NCBI GenBank assembly: GCA_037951165.1
Contig: JBBDHG010000030.1
Span: 1,123,001 to 1,187,000 of the forward strand
DNA length: 64,000 nt
Source of the DNA: Lophius americanus
Lineage: Eukaryota > Chordata > Actinopteri > Lophiiformes > Lophiidae
Reading direction: 5' to 3'
Part shown: positions 37,573 to 49,165 of the stretch, piece after piece
Position numbering within the stretch: the stretch's first letter is position 1
How the letters are laid out: every line of letters begins with the position of its first letter
Notes under the pieces: generated by a model
Database searches by the model: none
What the model saw: the letters and a program-made list of their open reading frames with translations, nothing else
What the model was told of the DNA's origin: nothing
Program-made: the position numbers and the translations under genes

Positions 37573-39635
37573 TTCTGGAGTCCTTGAAACGGGTGCTGGA
37601 AAGCCCCCCAGGCTGGGGACTCCATTGTCCTACTGGGAGACTTCAATGCACATGTGGGCAATGACAGCGAGACCTGGAGTAGCTTGATTGGGAGGAACGG
37701 CCTGCCTGATCTGAACCCTATTGGTGTTTAGTGATTGGACTTCTGTGCTAGTCACAGTTTGTCCATAACGAACACCATGTTCAAACATAAGGGTGTCCAC
37801 CAGTGCACTTGGTACCAGCACACCCTGGGTCGCAGATCGATGATCGACTTTGTAGTTGTATCAGCTGATCTGCGGCCTCATGTTTTGGACACTAGGTTGA
37901 AGAGAGGAGCTGAGCTGTCAACCGATCACTACCTGGTGGTGAGTTGGATCAGATGTCGGGGGAGGAAGCTGAATGCTACAGAGGAAGCTACAGAGCATGG
38001 CTGGCTTGTGGGACTCCCGAAGCAGCTGAAAGCTACCGGCAGGCAAAGCGAATGCCACGTGGCTGTGGCATTCATAGAGGCAAAGACCCGATCCTGGGAG
38101 AAGTCTGGTGAGGCCATAGAAGAACACTTTCAGTCGGCCCCGAAGAGATTCTGGCAAACCGTCCGGCCTTTCGGGGGGGAAAGCGGTCAATCGTCCACTC
38201 CGTCTACGGGCTGGTTGGGGACTTGCTGACCTCAACTGAGAAAGCTATCGGTCGGTGGAAGGAATACTTTGGTGATCTCCTCAATCCCACCACAACGTAT
38301 TACAAGGAGGAGCCAGAGCTGGATGACTTTGAGGTGGGTCCGCTCATCACGGGGCCTGAGGTCGCTGCGGCTGTTAAACAACTCTGCGGTGGCAGCGCCC
38401 CGGGTATCGATGAGATCCACCCTGAGTATCTTAAAGCTCTGGATGTTTTAGGGCTGTCATGGCTGTAACACCTATGCAACATTGCGTGGACATCGAGGGC
38501 AGTACCTCTGGAGTGGCAGACTGGGGCGGTGGTTCCCCTTTTCATGGGGAACATGGGAGTTTGACCAACCGGTCCACATATGCTTTGTGGATCTGGAGAA
38601 GGCTTACTACCGTTTCCCTCCGGGCATCTTTTGGGGGGGTGCTCCAAGAGTATGGAGTGGATGGCCCACTGCTACGGGCCATCTAATGTCTGTACTGTTG
38701 AGTCAGAGTCTGGTTCGCATTGCCGGTAGTAAGTCAGATTTGTTTCCAGTTACAGTTGGACTCCGCCAGGGCTGCCCTTTGTCACAGATTGTGTTCTTAA
38801 TTGTTATGGACAGAATTTGTAGGCGCAGCCAAGTGGTGGAGTGCCTCGGGTTTTGTGGCCTTAGGATCCTGTCTCTGCTTTTTGCAGATGATGTGGTCCT
38901 ATTGGCACATTCGAACACTGACCTCCAGCTCACAATGGGACGATTTGCAGCCGAGTGTGAAGCGGCCGGGATGAGAATAGGCACCTCTAAGTCTGAGGCC
39001 ATGGTTCTCAGCCGAAAAAAAGGACAGTGCTCACTCTGGGTCGGGGAGGAGTTTTTGCCCCAAAAGGAGGAGTTCAAGTATCTAGGGGTATTGTGAGGGA
39101 AAAAGGGAGCGGGAGATGGACAGACGGATCGGGGCGACGTCTGCAGGGATGCGGACGCTATATCGATCCGTTGTGGTGAAGAGAGAGCTGAGCCGAAAGG
39201 CAAAGCTCGCGATTTACCGGTCCATCTACGTTCCGACCCTCACCTATGGTCATGAACTTTGGATAATGACCGAAAGAATTTGATCGCAGATACAAGCGGC
39301 TGAAATTAGTTTTCTCCGCAGGGTGGCTGGGCTCAGCCTTAGAGATAGGTGAGGAGCTCAAAGTAGAGCCGCTGCTCCTCCGCATCGAGAGGAGTCACTT
39401 GAGGTGGTTCGGGCTTCTAGTCAGGATGCCCCCCGGACCCATCCCTGGGGAGGTGTTTAGGGCATATCCATCTGGCAGGAGACCCCAGGGTAGACTAAGG
39501 ACCCGCTGGAGAGAACGCCTCGGAATCCTCCTAGAGGAGTTGGTGGATGAAGCCGGGGAGAGGAAAGTCTGAGGTTCCCTGCTGAAACTGCTGCCCTGGC
39601 GACCCGGACCCGGATAAGCGGAGGATAACGAGAAT
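37573..39635 (+). mobile_element. Rex3-like (RTE clade) LINE, 5'-truncated and inactivated
   Basis: The order is endonuclease then reverse transcriptase. Endonuclease signatures are LLGDFNAHVGND, RRSMIDFVVVSADLRP and STDHYLVVSW (37630-37950). The RT part shows PGIDEIHPEYLKAL (38400-38450), ICFVDLEKAYYR, VGLRQGCPLS and the catalytic LLFADDVVLL (38875-38905). The tail is LFLRRVAGLSLRDR-like text and a GACCCGGACCCGGATAAGCG-type 3' end. Compared with the family pattern the RT lacks roughly 60 residues between the GNMG and VHICFVDLEKAY stretches (near 38550). Several frameshifts and stops follow 39096. The GACAAAGGGCAGCCCTG word (reverse complement at 38768-38784) is, as I recall, a classic conserved Rex3 site. 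Dead copy. Confidence 0.85.
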
Positions 39636-39663
39636 GAGAACTGTAATAATTTACTATAAAACT

Positions 39664-39740
39664 GCAACATCAGGGATTGGTCAAATGCAGAGAAATAATT
39701 CCACTATGTTGTACTGTGTATGGCTGTATGTGATCAATAA
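39664..39740 (+). mobile_element. SINE 3'-end fragment
   Basis: GGGATTGGTCAAATGCAGAG and ATAATTCCACTATGTTGTA match, with few changes, the 3' half of the SINE at 55845-56085 (read on its - strand). The 5' tRNA-like half is absent. Confidence 0.65.
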
Positions 39741-39769
39741 CGCATACATTATTATTAATAATATATCGC

Positions 39770-40080
39770 CGGCATTGCAGTATCGCCGGTGACCAGCAGG
39801 GCTCGCCGTAAGCTGCCGTGTTTAATTAGCGTAGAAGAAAAAGTTGTTATTTTCGCTGCGGGTTCAAATAGGATTCTACGATTATCCGGAGGATAACCGA
39901 GATAAATGTGATACATACTGGTGAGTTTTCGCGGTACGTTGGACTTGGACCGCGGTTTAATACGCCGTCCAACTTTAGCAGAATCTCTAAACTGACCGCC
40001 ACACCGGATGTTATCTTCAGGGAACCGGATGTTAGCTACAGTTAGTTTCCGGTCGGTACCGGCCAGTCCGCCTTCTGTCT
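39770..40080 (+). promoter_or_regulatory. CpG-rich candidate promoter / first non-coding exon of the P4HA1-like gene
   Basis: The stretch is clearly richer in CpG than its surroundings (TCGCCGG, TTTTCGCGGTACG, CCGCGG, CCGGTCGGTACCGG). A good donor, ACTG|GTGAGT, occurs at 39920/39921. The ATG exon of the hydroxylase starts right after an acceptor (TTCACAG at 41761-41767), so its 5' UTR must begin upstream. This region, 1.8 kb away, is the best candidate. Inference only. Confidence 0.45.
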
Positions 40081-40227
40081 GTGTACTGGTACTGACATTG
40101 GCGGATAAATGTAAACTGACATATAAAATAGCTGTTTTAATCAGGGGGGGAAACCACTGTCAGTCTGACAAACGTTGGCGCACGTGACAAACAACGACAG
40201 GTACGGAATCCTGGGAGGTCATGATAT

Positions 40228-40228
<1 letters not shown>

Positions 40229-40276
<48 letters not shown>

Positions 40277-40375
40277 ATACATTTAATTTATAATGCACTT
40301 TACATTTGGATCAAATCTCAAAGTGCTACAAGGCAAAAGCAGATAAAAGCATCAATAAAAAATAAATAATAATAA
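40229..40375 (-). mobile_element. TA microsatellite joined to a LINE 3' end
   Basis: TA repeats (40229-40273) are followed by a segment whose reverse complement (TTTGATCCAAATGTAAAGTG, ending in TTATAAATTAAA) matches the 3' end of the L2-like element at 49085-49160. It is therefore a tail-only, minus-oriented copy. Confidence 0.6.
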
Positions 40376-41465
40376 TAACTATACAAAAACGTGACCAAAA
40401 GCATTAATGTATATGTATATATATATATATATTACACTTAAATCACAAATCCCAGATCTGGTTGAATTAAATATTACAGTTGAAAATCTCTATGGATTAC
40501 ATTTTGTAATAATTATAAAATAATGTAAGAAGGATAAATGGAAACCAAAATCATTAACCCATTTAGGACTTTATTCAGAATCAAACCCAAAATCAAATTG
40601 GCAAAGTTAGATCCCAGTCTGATTCAGGCAGAAACATGCACAAGGTGGCCTGCTGGAGGTGCTATGCCTATTTCTCCTTGCACAAAGGACAAAGTGGCAG
40701 TGCTGCTGGGTGGTTGCCCTCCTATGGCGCCCTCCAACTCTCCTGGTGTACTGGCCTGTCTCCTGGTATCTCCTCTCCGTTCTTGACACTGCTGGTAGAC
40801 ACAGCAAACCTTCTGGCCACGGTGCGTATGGATGTGCAATCCTCTAGGAGCTGCACTACCTAAGCAACTTCTGTGGACTGCAGATACTGCCTCATGCTAC
40901 CACTGGGGTCAAGGGAACTGGAAAAATGCAAAATTAGCCAAGAATCAGCCAGAAAGGATGGGGAGAGAGAAATGTTCTGTGGCCACCACCTGCAGAACCT
41001 TTCCTTTATAGGGCCTGTCTCGATAATTTATTTTTCTTTCCCCCTTTTTGCACAACAGCAGGTGAAATTGACTCATAAATCATTATTGCTTCCTGACTGA
41101 ACAGGTCGATATCCTGGAGGTGTGTTTGATAATTATGTTTCCCTTTATCTTTTTGAGAAGTCTATACATATGTATATACATACATACATACATACATACA
41201 TACATAAATACATATATATACACAGTCTATAGTAATTAATTTAAGATAGGGATTTTTCTGGTCTGGATAGCAGCACATTTCAATGATGGATTTAAAGATA
41301 AAGATGGATTTTAGAGGAATTTAGAGTGTTAAGACATTTAGCTCCCACAACATCGTAACATTGATAGTTGATATTTTATTGTCAGTCCTGTGGTTGCTGT
41401 AGAGACAAGAGGTGGACATAAGTGATGAAATAATCCTCCTGGTTGATTATTGAGTGTTTATATCA
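40376..41465. other. Upstream region or first intron of p4ha1-like gene, no gene seen
   Basis: No coding exon was recognised. A CATA microsatellite lies at 41180-41215 and a short TATATA run at 40412-40432. The rest is unclassified. Confidence 0.5.
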
Positions 41466-41484
41466 TGGATCAGGTTTTCATAGA

Positions 41485-41720
41485 TTCATGCAGCTGTAGC
41501 ACTTTGGAGTGGCATTTTCCCAATTAGGAAATCGGAAGTTAGCCAGTTCGAGGTACCAGCAAGTCTACATGTCGAAGTTTTCTTGAGCAAGTTCTTGAAC
41601 CCCAATATGCTCCCTGGTCGCTGCAGATAGTTGCCCACTGCTTCTCAGGGATGGGTTAAATAAGAGATCCAAATTTGCTACGTTGTACTGCTAGTATTAT
41701 TGTATGTAACAAACAAAGGC
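41485..41720 (+). mobile_element. tRNA-derived SINE, diverged
   Basis: It shows a box-B-like GTTCGAGGTACC after TTCCCAATTAGGAAATCGGA, then CCCAATATGCTCCCTGGTCGC and TGCCCACTGCTTCTCAGGGA. The order and words match the better-preserved copy at 55845-56085, in the opposite orientation. Confidence 0.7.
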
Positions 41721-41775
41721 TTCTATTTCTTCTATTAACCTCTGACTACTGTGCGTCTGGTTCACAGACAGAGCA

Positions 41776-44700
41776 ATGGCTTCTCTGATCCTGGTTGCAG
41801 CGGGTTTGATACTGATGGTCGTCTTAGGCTCCTCCTCGGCTCACAGCGACGTCTTCACCTCCATTGGTGAGTAACATTTATGTCCTCTATACAAGGAAAG
41901 GGTCGCCATCACAGGGACAGCCATCCCGAGTGGACCTGATAATGGTTTATGTGAAACAATCCTTAAATGTTACTTCTGTGGCCTTTGACCTCTGATCTGT
42001 GTCTGTGGTGACAGGTCACATGACCGACCTGCTGCTGATGGAGAAGGAACTGGTCTCTTCCTTGCAGGACTACATCCGAGTCGAGGAACTCAAACTGGAG
42101 ACCGTGAGGAGGTGAGACTAAGACGCCCAATCAGAGCCCAGTATTTACCAGCAGACCAATCAGAGCGCCAGTTGACTCCACCAGCTGATTCCAAACAGGC
42201 TTGCTTTGAGAAGGGTAAGGCTATAAGGCTAACTGGTTTAAACTCAGTTTTCTGATGATGGGCAGGTGGGCGGACGGACTGGAGGGCCTGTCTGCGGCGG
42301 CCATGGAGGACCCAGAAGAGTTCCTAGGCCACCCGGTGAACGCCTTCAAACTCATCAGACGACTCGGCACAGAGTGGGCAGAGCTAGAGAACCTGTTGCT
42401 TACTGATGTATCTGATGGTACGTCTATCCTTTGGTAGCTGTGCCTCCTCACCTTGCCAGAGAATGATTGACTTTTCCTGTGTTTTCTTTTCTGTGGTGTC
42501 CAGAGTTCATCTCTAACCTCACCATCCAGAGGGAGCATTTCCCCAACGACGACGACCAGGCTGGGGCCGCTAGAGCCCTGATAAGGCTGATGGACACGTA
42601 TCAACTGGACACCAACACTATCTCAAGAGGGAAACTGCCAGGTCAGGGCGGACCATAGGGGTAAAGGGTGTCCTGTATGTGCATGGTAAAACTCCCGCTC
42701 TTGTCTTCATAGGCGCGTCTTTGTCCTCCCTATCCACTCTGACAGTGGAGGACTGCTTTGACCTGGGTAAGGTGGCGTACTCAGAGGTGGACTACTACCA
42801 CACAGAGCTGTGGATGATTCAGGCTCTGAAGCAGCTTGAGGAGGGCGGGATAGCAAGCACAGTTGATGCCGTCACCATCCTGGACTACCTGAGCTACTCC
42901 GTGTACCAGCAGGGGTCGCTAGAGGGAGCACTGGACTTCACCCGCATGCTGCTGGCGCTCGGTCAGTAACAACATCACAGGTGTGATATCATGAGCGTGA
43001 CATCAAGGTAACACCTGTGTGACATCACAGGTGTAACCTGATGGGCTAGGATTTGTTGTGATGATGAATACCGCGTTCTGATGATGATGGCGTTGAGTTT
43101 GTCATCCTCAGATCCAGTGCACCAGCGAGCCAATGGGAACCTGATGTACTTTGAGTACCAGCTGGCCAAACAGAGGGAAGCAAAGACTAGATATGAAGAG
43201 AGGCTGGGTCCATCCAAAGACTATCTGCTGGAGAGGAAGAAGTACGAGCAGCTGTGTCGCGGCGAGAGCCTCAGGATGGTGAGGACGCACAAACACCTGG
43301 ACCATCAATCTTATTTGATGAGGTTATCATCCTTTTCTTCTCTGTCAGACTCCTCGTAGGCAGAGCCGCCTCTTCTGCCGTTACTATGACAACAACCACC
43401 ACCCCAAATACCTAATTGGTCCAGTGAAACAAGAAGATGAGTGGGACCTCCCCCCCATCGTCCGCTACCACAACATTGTGTCCGAGAGCGAGATGGCAAC
43501 AGTCAAGGAGCTCGCGAAACCACGGGTGAGTCTCTTTGCATTGTTAGCATCATAGGTCAAAGAGCTTGTCAAGCCGCAGCTGAGTCTGTTAGTATTGTTA
43601 ACATGTCAAGCTTGGTTATATTACAATTGATAGCATCATTAGCTTCAGTATGTTAGCATCATAGGATTAGCTTCTGTCTGTTACATCATAAGTATCATTA
43701 GCTACGGTCTGTTAGTATCATAGCTCTAGCTTTAGTCTGTAAGCTTCATAGCAGTGGCCCTTCTACTTCATCTAGCGATTCTTTGGAGGTGTCTTACCGC
43801 TGTGTTGGATTTTTGTCACATAATCTGTTCCCCTTCTCGTATTGGTTACCAGCTGAGACGTGCCATGGTTCACGATCCTGAGACGGGAAAGCTGACTACG
43901 GCTGCCTACAGAGTCTCCAAGAGGTCAGTCTCATGACCGAACGACATCTGACCTCTTCAGGCTGTAATATGGTGATCTTGCAACTTGAAGATGTTGTCAT
44001 AACTGACAGCAGTAGTGTGGGATAATGGGAATTGTAATTTGAAAACAACATACAGTTCAAATATTTTTTTTGACATGTCTGTAAATATAACATCTTTGCC
44101 AGTGGTTAGTAGCTAACATCTTAACATGGGACTACTAGCTAATATGTTAGCAAATGGCTAGTAGCGAATTTCAGCATTTGGCTAGTAGCTAATATCAGCA
44201 ACTGATGATATTAGTGACACTGATACCAAGGATGATGATGATGATGGTGATAATCAAAATGGTGATGGTGACTATAATGTTGATGGTGTCTATGGTGGTT
44301 ATAACTACCATTAGTGATGATGAAGCTGTTGATGATAATAATGCTGTTGATGATGTTAATTGTACTTATAAGATTATGATGTTGGTGATGGTGTTGATGA
44401 TGATGATAATGTTGGTGATGATGAAATTGGTGATGGTGTTGATGATGATGGTGGTTATGATGATGATGATAGTGTTGAAAATGAAGATGATGATGTGGTG
44501 ATGATGAAATTGGTGATGGTGTTGATGATGATGATGGTGTTGATTAAGATGATGCCTATGATGATGATGATGTGGTGATGATGATGATAATGTTGGTGAT
44601 GTTGGTGATGATAATGTTGGTGATGATTTTGATAATGGTAGTTATGATCATGATGATGGTGTTGACAATGATGATATTGATGTTGATGATGGTTATGATG

Positions 44701-47469
44701 ATGATGATGATGTCGGTGATGATGATGAGCATGAGGTGGTGGTGGTGATGATGGTGGTTATGTCGAGGATGATGGCGATGATCTCTGTCCCCTCAGTGCA
44801 TGGCTCGGGGCATTTGAACATCCAGTGGTGGATCGAATCAACCAGAGAATTGCTGACATCACGGGTCTGGATGTTACTACGGCCGAGGACCTGCAGGTAA
44901 CACTCACCTGTTCACTGACACAGACGCCAAACTGACTGTTAGATAATGAAACATTAATGCCATCTCTTCCCTGCAGGTGGCCAATTATGGCGTTGGAGGA
45001 CAGTACGAGCCTCACTTTGACTTTGGACAGGTAAACGAGTGGGCAGCCATATGTTTTTACAGCTTAATTATACTGACATTCTGTTTATGTTTACATTCTG
45101 TTTATAACCTCTTTGTGTTGACATCCGGCTGGTGTTTAAGTCTGGGGAGGCATTTCAGGAAGTGGGTTTAACAAACTCTTGAGTTTATCCCTGAGCTCTG
45201 GCTTAACCAAGCCTGCTTGGACCGCTGTTCTGAGTTGGTTCAATCAGTTCTGAGTTAGTTAACGCTTTGTTAAAATCGTACACGACGAAGATCAAAACAC
45301 AGAACTATGGACACAGAACTCCCTGGCGGAATATTATATTTCATCTGAGAACGCGCTATGATCCTCCCGAAGCCTTGGAGACGGTTGTGTGACGTCTACA
45401 GTATCTTGTGGACTGCTTGCAACGACCTGAATAAACTTGATGAGAGGAAGATAGGCTCATGCTTATCCTTCACTTTGGTTTTAATTATATTTAAAATTTC
45501 GTTCAGAAGAAAGAAAGACACTAACTAACTAACTAACTTTAGTAATCCCCAAAAGGGGACATAATGTAAGTTTAGTAGCCCATCGTTCCATAGCTTTAAT
45601 ATTCAGCAATGATACAGAAGAAGCTTCCAGATAAAAAAAAAAAAGGGAGAGCAGTGTAAAGACTTTGTTCAGATGTGAGAGACGTCCATAGTGACAAATG
45701 TTTGAGATGTACGGTTGTAGAATGTCATTCAGATAAATCAAGGAATGAAAGCAGGCTAAATTTGGGTTTCTGAGTCCTCTCCTGATGTGAATCTATATTA
45801 TGACAACTGATTGACGGACACGTCACGTCTGACAGCTCCTCTTCAGGCTCAGAGGGAGGAGTCAGGAACAAACTCAGGGTTTGAAGAAAGCCTGCTAGCA
45901 AGCAGGTTAGGTCCACAGAGTAAGTTACCATGGCAACTGAATCGAAGTTAATTTATCCCGCTTGGGATATTATTGCGTCTCAGGATTAACAAACTCAGAG
46001 TTTGTCCTGAACATGCTTCCTGAAATACCCCCCTACTTATGGTTATACCCTCTTTGTTAACATTCTGTATATGTTTACATCCTGTTTGTTTATACCCTTT
46101 ATGTGTTTACATCCTGTTAATATTTGCTTCATGTTCTCTGTTCGTCCTGTCTATGTTTTCATTCTGTTTATGTTTCCGTTTCAGAAGGATGAGCCGGATG
46201 CGTTCGAAGATTTGGGGACAGGGAATAGGATTGCCACCTGGTTGCTCTACGTTAGTCTGCCGCGGTCATTCTAGATGCTAGCTGGATGCTAACTAGATGC
46301 TAATTTGGTTCTTCCTGCTGCAGATGAGTGACGTACAGGCAGGCGGCGCCACAGTCTTTACCAACATCGGAGCTTCTTTCAAACCCCTAAAGGTACTGCC
46401 AACATCCTTGACCCTGCCAACCACAACCAGGTCCTGATCCCGCCCCCAAATAATGATAGAAGAATAACATGAATATAACTACAAATTCATTAAAAATAAT
46501 CAAAGATTGAACATTTTAGTAGAAAAAAGAAACTAATGAAATGACAATACATCAAAATACATTCAACTAATGAAATGACAATACATCAAAATACATTCAA
46601 CTAATGAAATGACAATACATTAAAATACATTCAACTAATGAAAATAGTAAATGAAAATAAAATACATAAAAATATATAACAAGTAAATTCAATAAATGGA
46701 ATAAAAATTTTAAATAGAAAATCAGGTAAATGATGGTGAATTAAAATGGTAGATTAAAAGAAAAACAAATAAAAAATGTTTTTGAAAAATGAAATAAATC
46801 AATAAAAATCTAATAAATGACAAATAAAATAAAAGCAAATAAAAGGGCAGTTCTAAAAAGCTCTCTTGGGTTCAGATCTTCCACAGGTTCCCTGGGGTTC
46901 AGGACAACAGAGGAGATCTGGTGTTCAGGTCTAAAGAAGGTCTCTGGGGTGCAGGTCTACAGAGGAGCTCTGGGGTTCAGGTCTAAAGAAGGTCTCTGGG
47001 GTTCAGGTCTACAGAGGAGCTCTGGGGTTCAGGACAACAGAGGAGATCTGGGGTTCAGGTCTACAGAGGAGCTCTGGGGTTCAGGTCTACAGAGGACCTC
47101 TGGATGATTTTATTTGCTGATTGGTCCATTGATTCTGGATTGGTCTCCCAGGGATCAGCAGTGTTCTGGTTCAACCTGGACTCCAGTGGGGAAGGAGACT
47201 ATCGGACCCGGCATGCCGCCTGTCCCGTTCTGGTTGGCAACAAGTGGGGTGAGTCCACAAAACATCAGCAGTGGTCCTACTGGTCTCATTGCTTCTACTG
47301 GTCTAACAGGAAACCACTGGTGTGGTCTGACTGGAGTTTATTGTCGGACTTGTGGTTCTGGTCCGACTGACTGTTCTGGTCTAACTGGTGGTTCTGGTCT
47401 CTGTCCGCAGTGTCCAACAAATGGCTCCATGAACGAGGTCAGGAGTTCAAGAGACGCTGTGATCTCTGA
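41776..47469 (+). CDS. p4ha1: Prolyl 4-hydroxylase subunit alpha, closest to P4HA1 (14 coding exons)
   Basis: Coding exons: 41776-41866, 42015-42111, 42266-42417, 42504-42641, 42713-42961, 43112-43278, 43349-43525, 43853-43923, 44797-44896, 44977-45030, 46185-46250, 46324-46392, 47152-47248, 47411-47469. They join in phase to 528 codons plus TGA (human P4HA1 has 534). Residues 1-22 are a hydrophobic signal peptide. An N-terminal dimerisation part and a TPR-like peptide-binding domain (about 145-245, with YYHTELWMIQAL) follow. The C-terminal dioxygenase domain holds the iron ligands H427, D429 and H498 and the 2-oxoglutarate-binding K508. The enzyme hydroxylates X-Pro-Gly prolines of procollagen in the ER with PDI as beta subunit. 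KDEPDAF...LGTGNRIATW favours P4HA1 over P4HA2/3; the choice of fish duplicate (a or b) is open. The C-terminus ends in RRCDL. Confidence 0.94.
43502..43605 (+). repeat. Tandem copy of an exon-intron junction (p4ha1 exon 7 end)
   Basis: The last bases of exon 7 and its donor (GTCAAGGAGCTCGCGAAACC then GGTGAGTCT) recur at 43556-43604 as GTCAAAGAGCTTGTCAAGCC then AGCTGAGTCT. The copy would read VKELVKPQ next to the real VKELAKPR. Its donor GT is changed to CT, so it should not be used. The intron then continues in GTTAGCATCATAG-type repeats. Confidence 0.7.
43540..43760. repeat. Intronic degenerate repeat, GTTAGCATCATAG core (p4ha1)
   Basis: Words such as TGTTAGCATCATAG and TAGCTTCAGTCTGTTA recur about seven times in the intron between exons 7 and 8. 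Confidence 0.65.
44210..44765. repeat. GAT-rich trinucleotide/minisatellite tract (p4ha1 intron 8)
   Basis: GATGATGATGGT and GTTGATGATGATG variants cover about 550 bp immediately before the acceptor of exon 44797-44896. Open frames in it are repeat artefacts. Confidence 0.92.
45144..46033. mobile_element. Non-autonomous DNA transposon with inverted ends (p4ha1 intron 10)
   Basis: The left end, GGCATTTCAGGAAGTGGGTT followed by TAACAAACTC, is mirrored at the right end (reverse complement GGTATTTCAGGAAGCATGTT, then CAAACTCTGAGTTTGTTAA). The internal 800 bp has no transposase. This end type is common in fish genomes. The superfamily is not certain, and no clear target-site duplication was found. 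Confidence 0.65.
46533..46640. repeat. 34-bp tandem repeat, three copies
   Basis: CTAATGAAATGACAATACAT followed by a CAAAATACATTCAA-type end is repeated three times almost perfectly, inside an A-rich stretch (46450-46860) of p4ha1 intron 12. Confidence 0.85.
46860..47103. repeat. 26-bp minisatellite (p4ha1 intron 12)
   Basis: About nine copies of a unit with GGTCTACAGAGGAGCTCTGG and GGGTTCA end about 50 bp before the acceptor of exon 47152-47248. A roughly 95-codon open frame through it is a repeat artefact. Confidence 0.88.
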
Positions 47470-47550
47470 GCTGGTCATGTGAACAATAGCTCCTTGTGTG
47501 TGTGTCTGTGTGTGTGAGGGTGTCTCCTCGTGTGTGTTACATTATTGATG

Positions 47551-47556
47551 AATAAA
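47551..47556 (+). terminator. Polyadenylation signal of the P4HA1-like gene
   Basis: AATAAA 82 bp after the stop codon, followed by a T-rich and GT-rich stretch. Confidence 0.75.
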
Positions 47557-47645
47557 TCATTTAAATTTTATTGTGTTTGAGTCTTGTCTTGTCTTTATGT
47601 AACGGACACTAAGCCCGTTATATATAATCCCGTTTTGGTGATGTT

Positions 47646-48800
<1,155 letters not shown>

Positions 48801-48829
48801 AGTCAGGCAGGTTTGATCACTGTAACGCA

Positions 48830-49165
48830 GGAAACAGTCCAGCACGTCATCATGCATCGTCCAAAATCCAACCCGGACTAAGCTCAGCACCATGGGTGAT
48901 CGGGCCACCTGTTCTGCTGCCCCTCGTCTGTGGAATGTCCTCCCTGACCGTATGAGGGCTCCACAGACAACCGAGACATTTAAAAAAAAAAAAAAGGACT
49001 TAAAACTTTAATTTTTAGGAAAACTTATACATTTTTATTAACATTGCTGCTTTTTGGTCATATTTTTAGATAATTATTACTGTATTTTGTTTTTGATGCT
49101 TTTATCTGCACTTTGAGATTTGATCCAAATGTAAAGTGCGTTATAAATTAAACTAATCATTATTA
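48830..49165 (+). mobile_element. L2-like LINE 3' end
   Basis: Translated, it gives GDRATCSAAPRLWNVLPDRM followed by RAPQTTETFKK. This is the typical C-terminus of L2/CR1-group ORF2 in fish (GDRAF...APRLWNSLP...TFK). A 3' UTR ends in TTTGATCCAAATGTAAAGTG and ATTATT repeats. It is 5'-truncated and frameshifted at an A-run. Confidence 0.75.

Noticed and set aside
44205..44501. 98-codon Met/Val-rich frame
   Set aside because: Product of the GAT-rich repeat in p4ha1 intron 8.
46817..47107. 96-codon frame with GF.S.E.L.GSG-type repeats
   Set aside because: It is the 26-bp minisatellite in p4ha1 intron 12.
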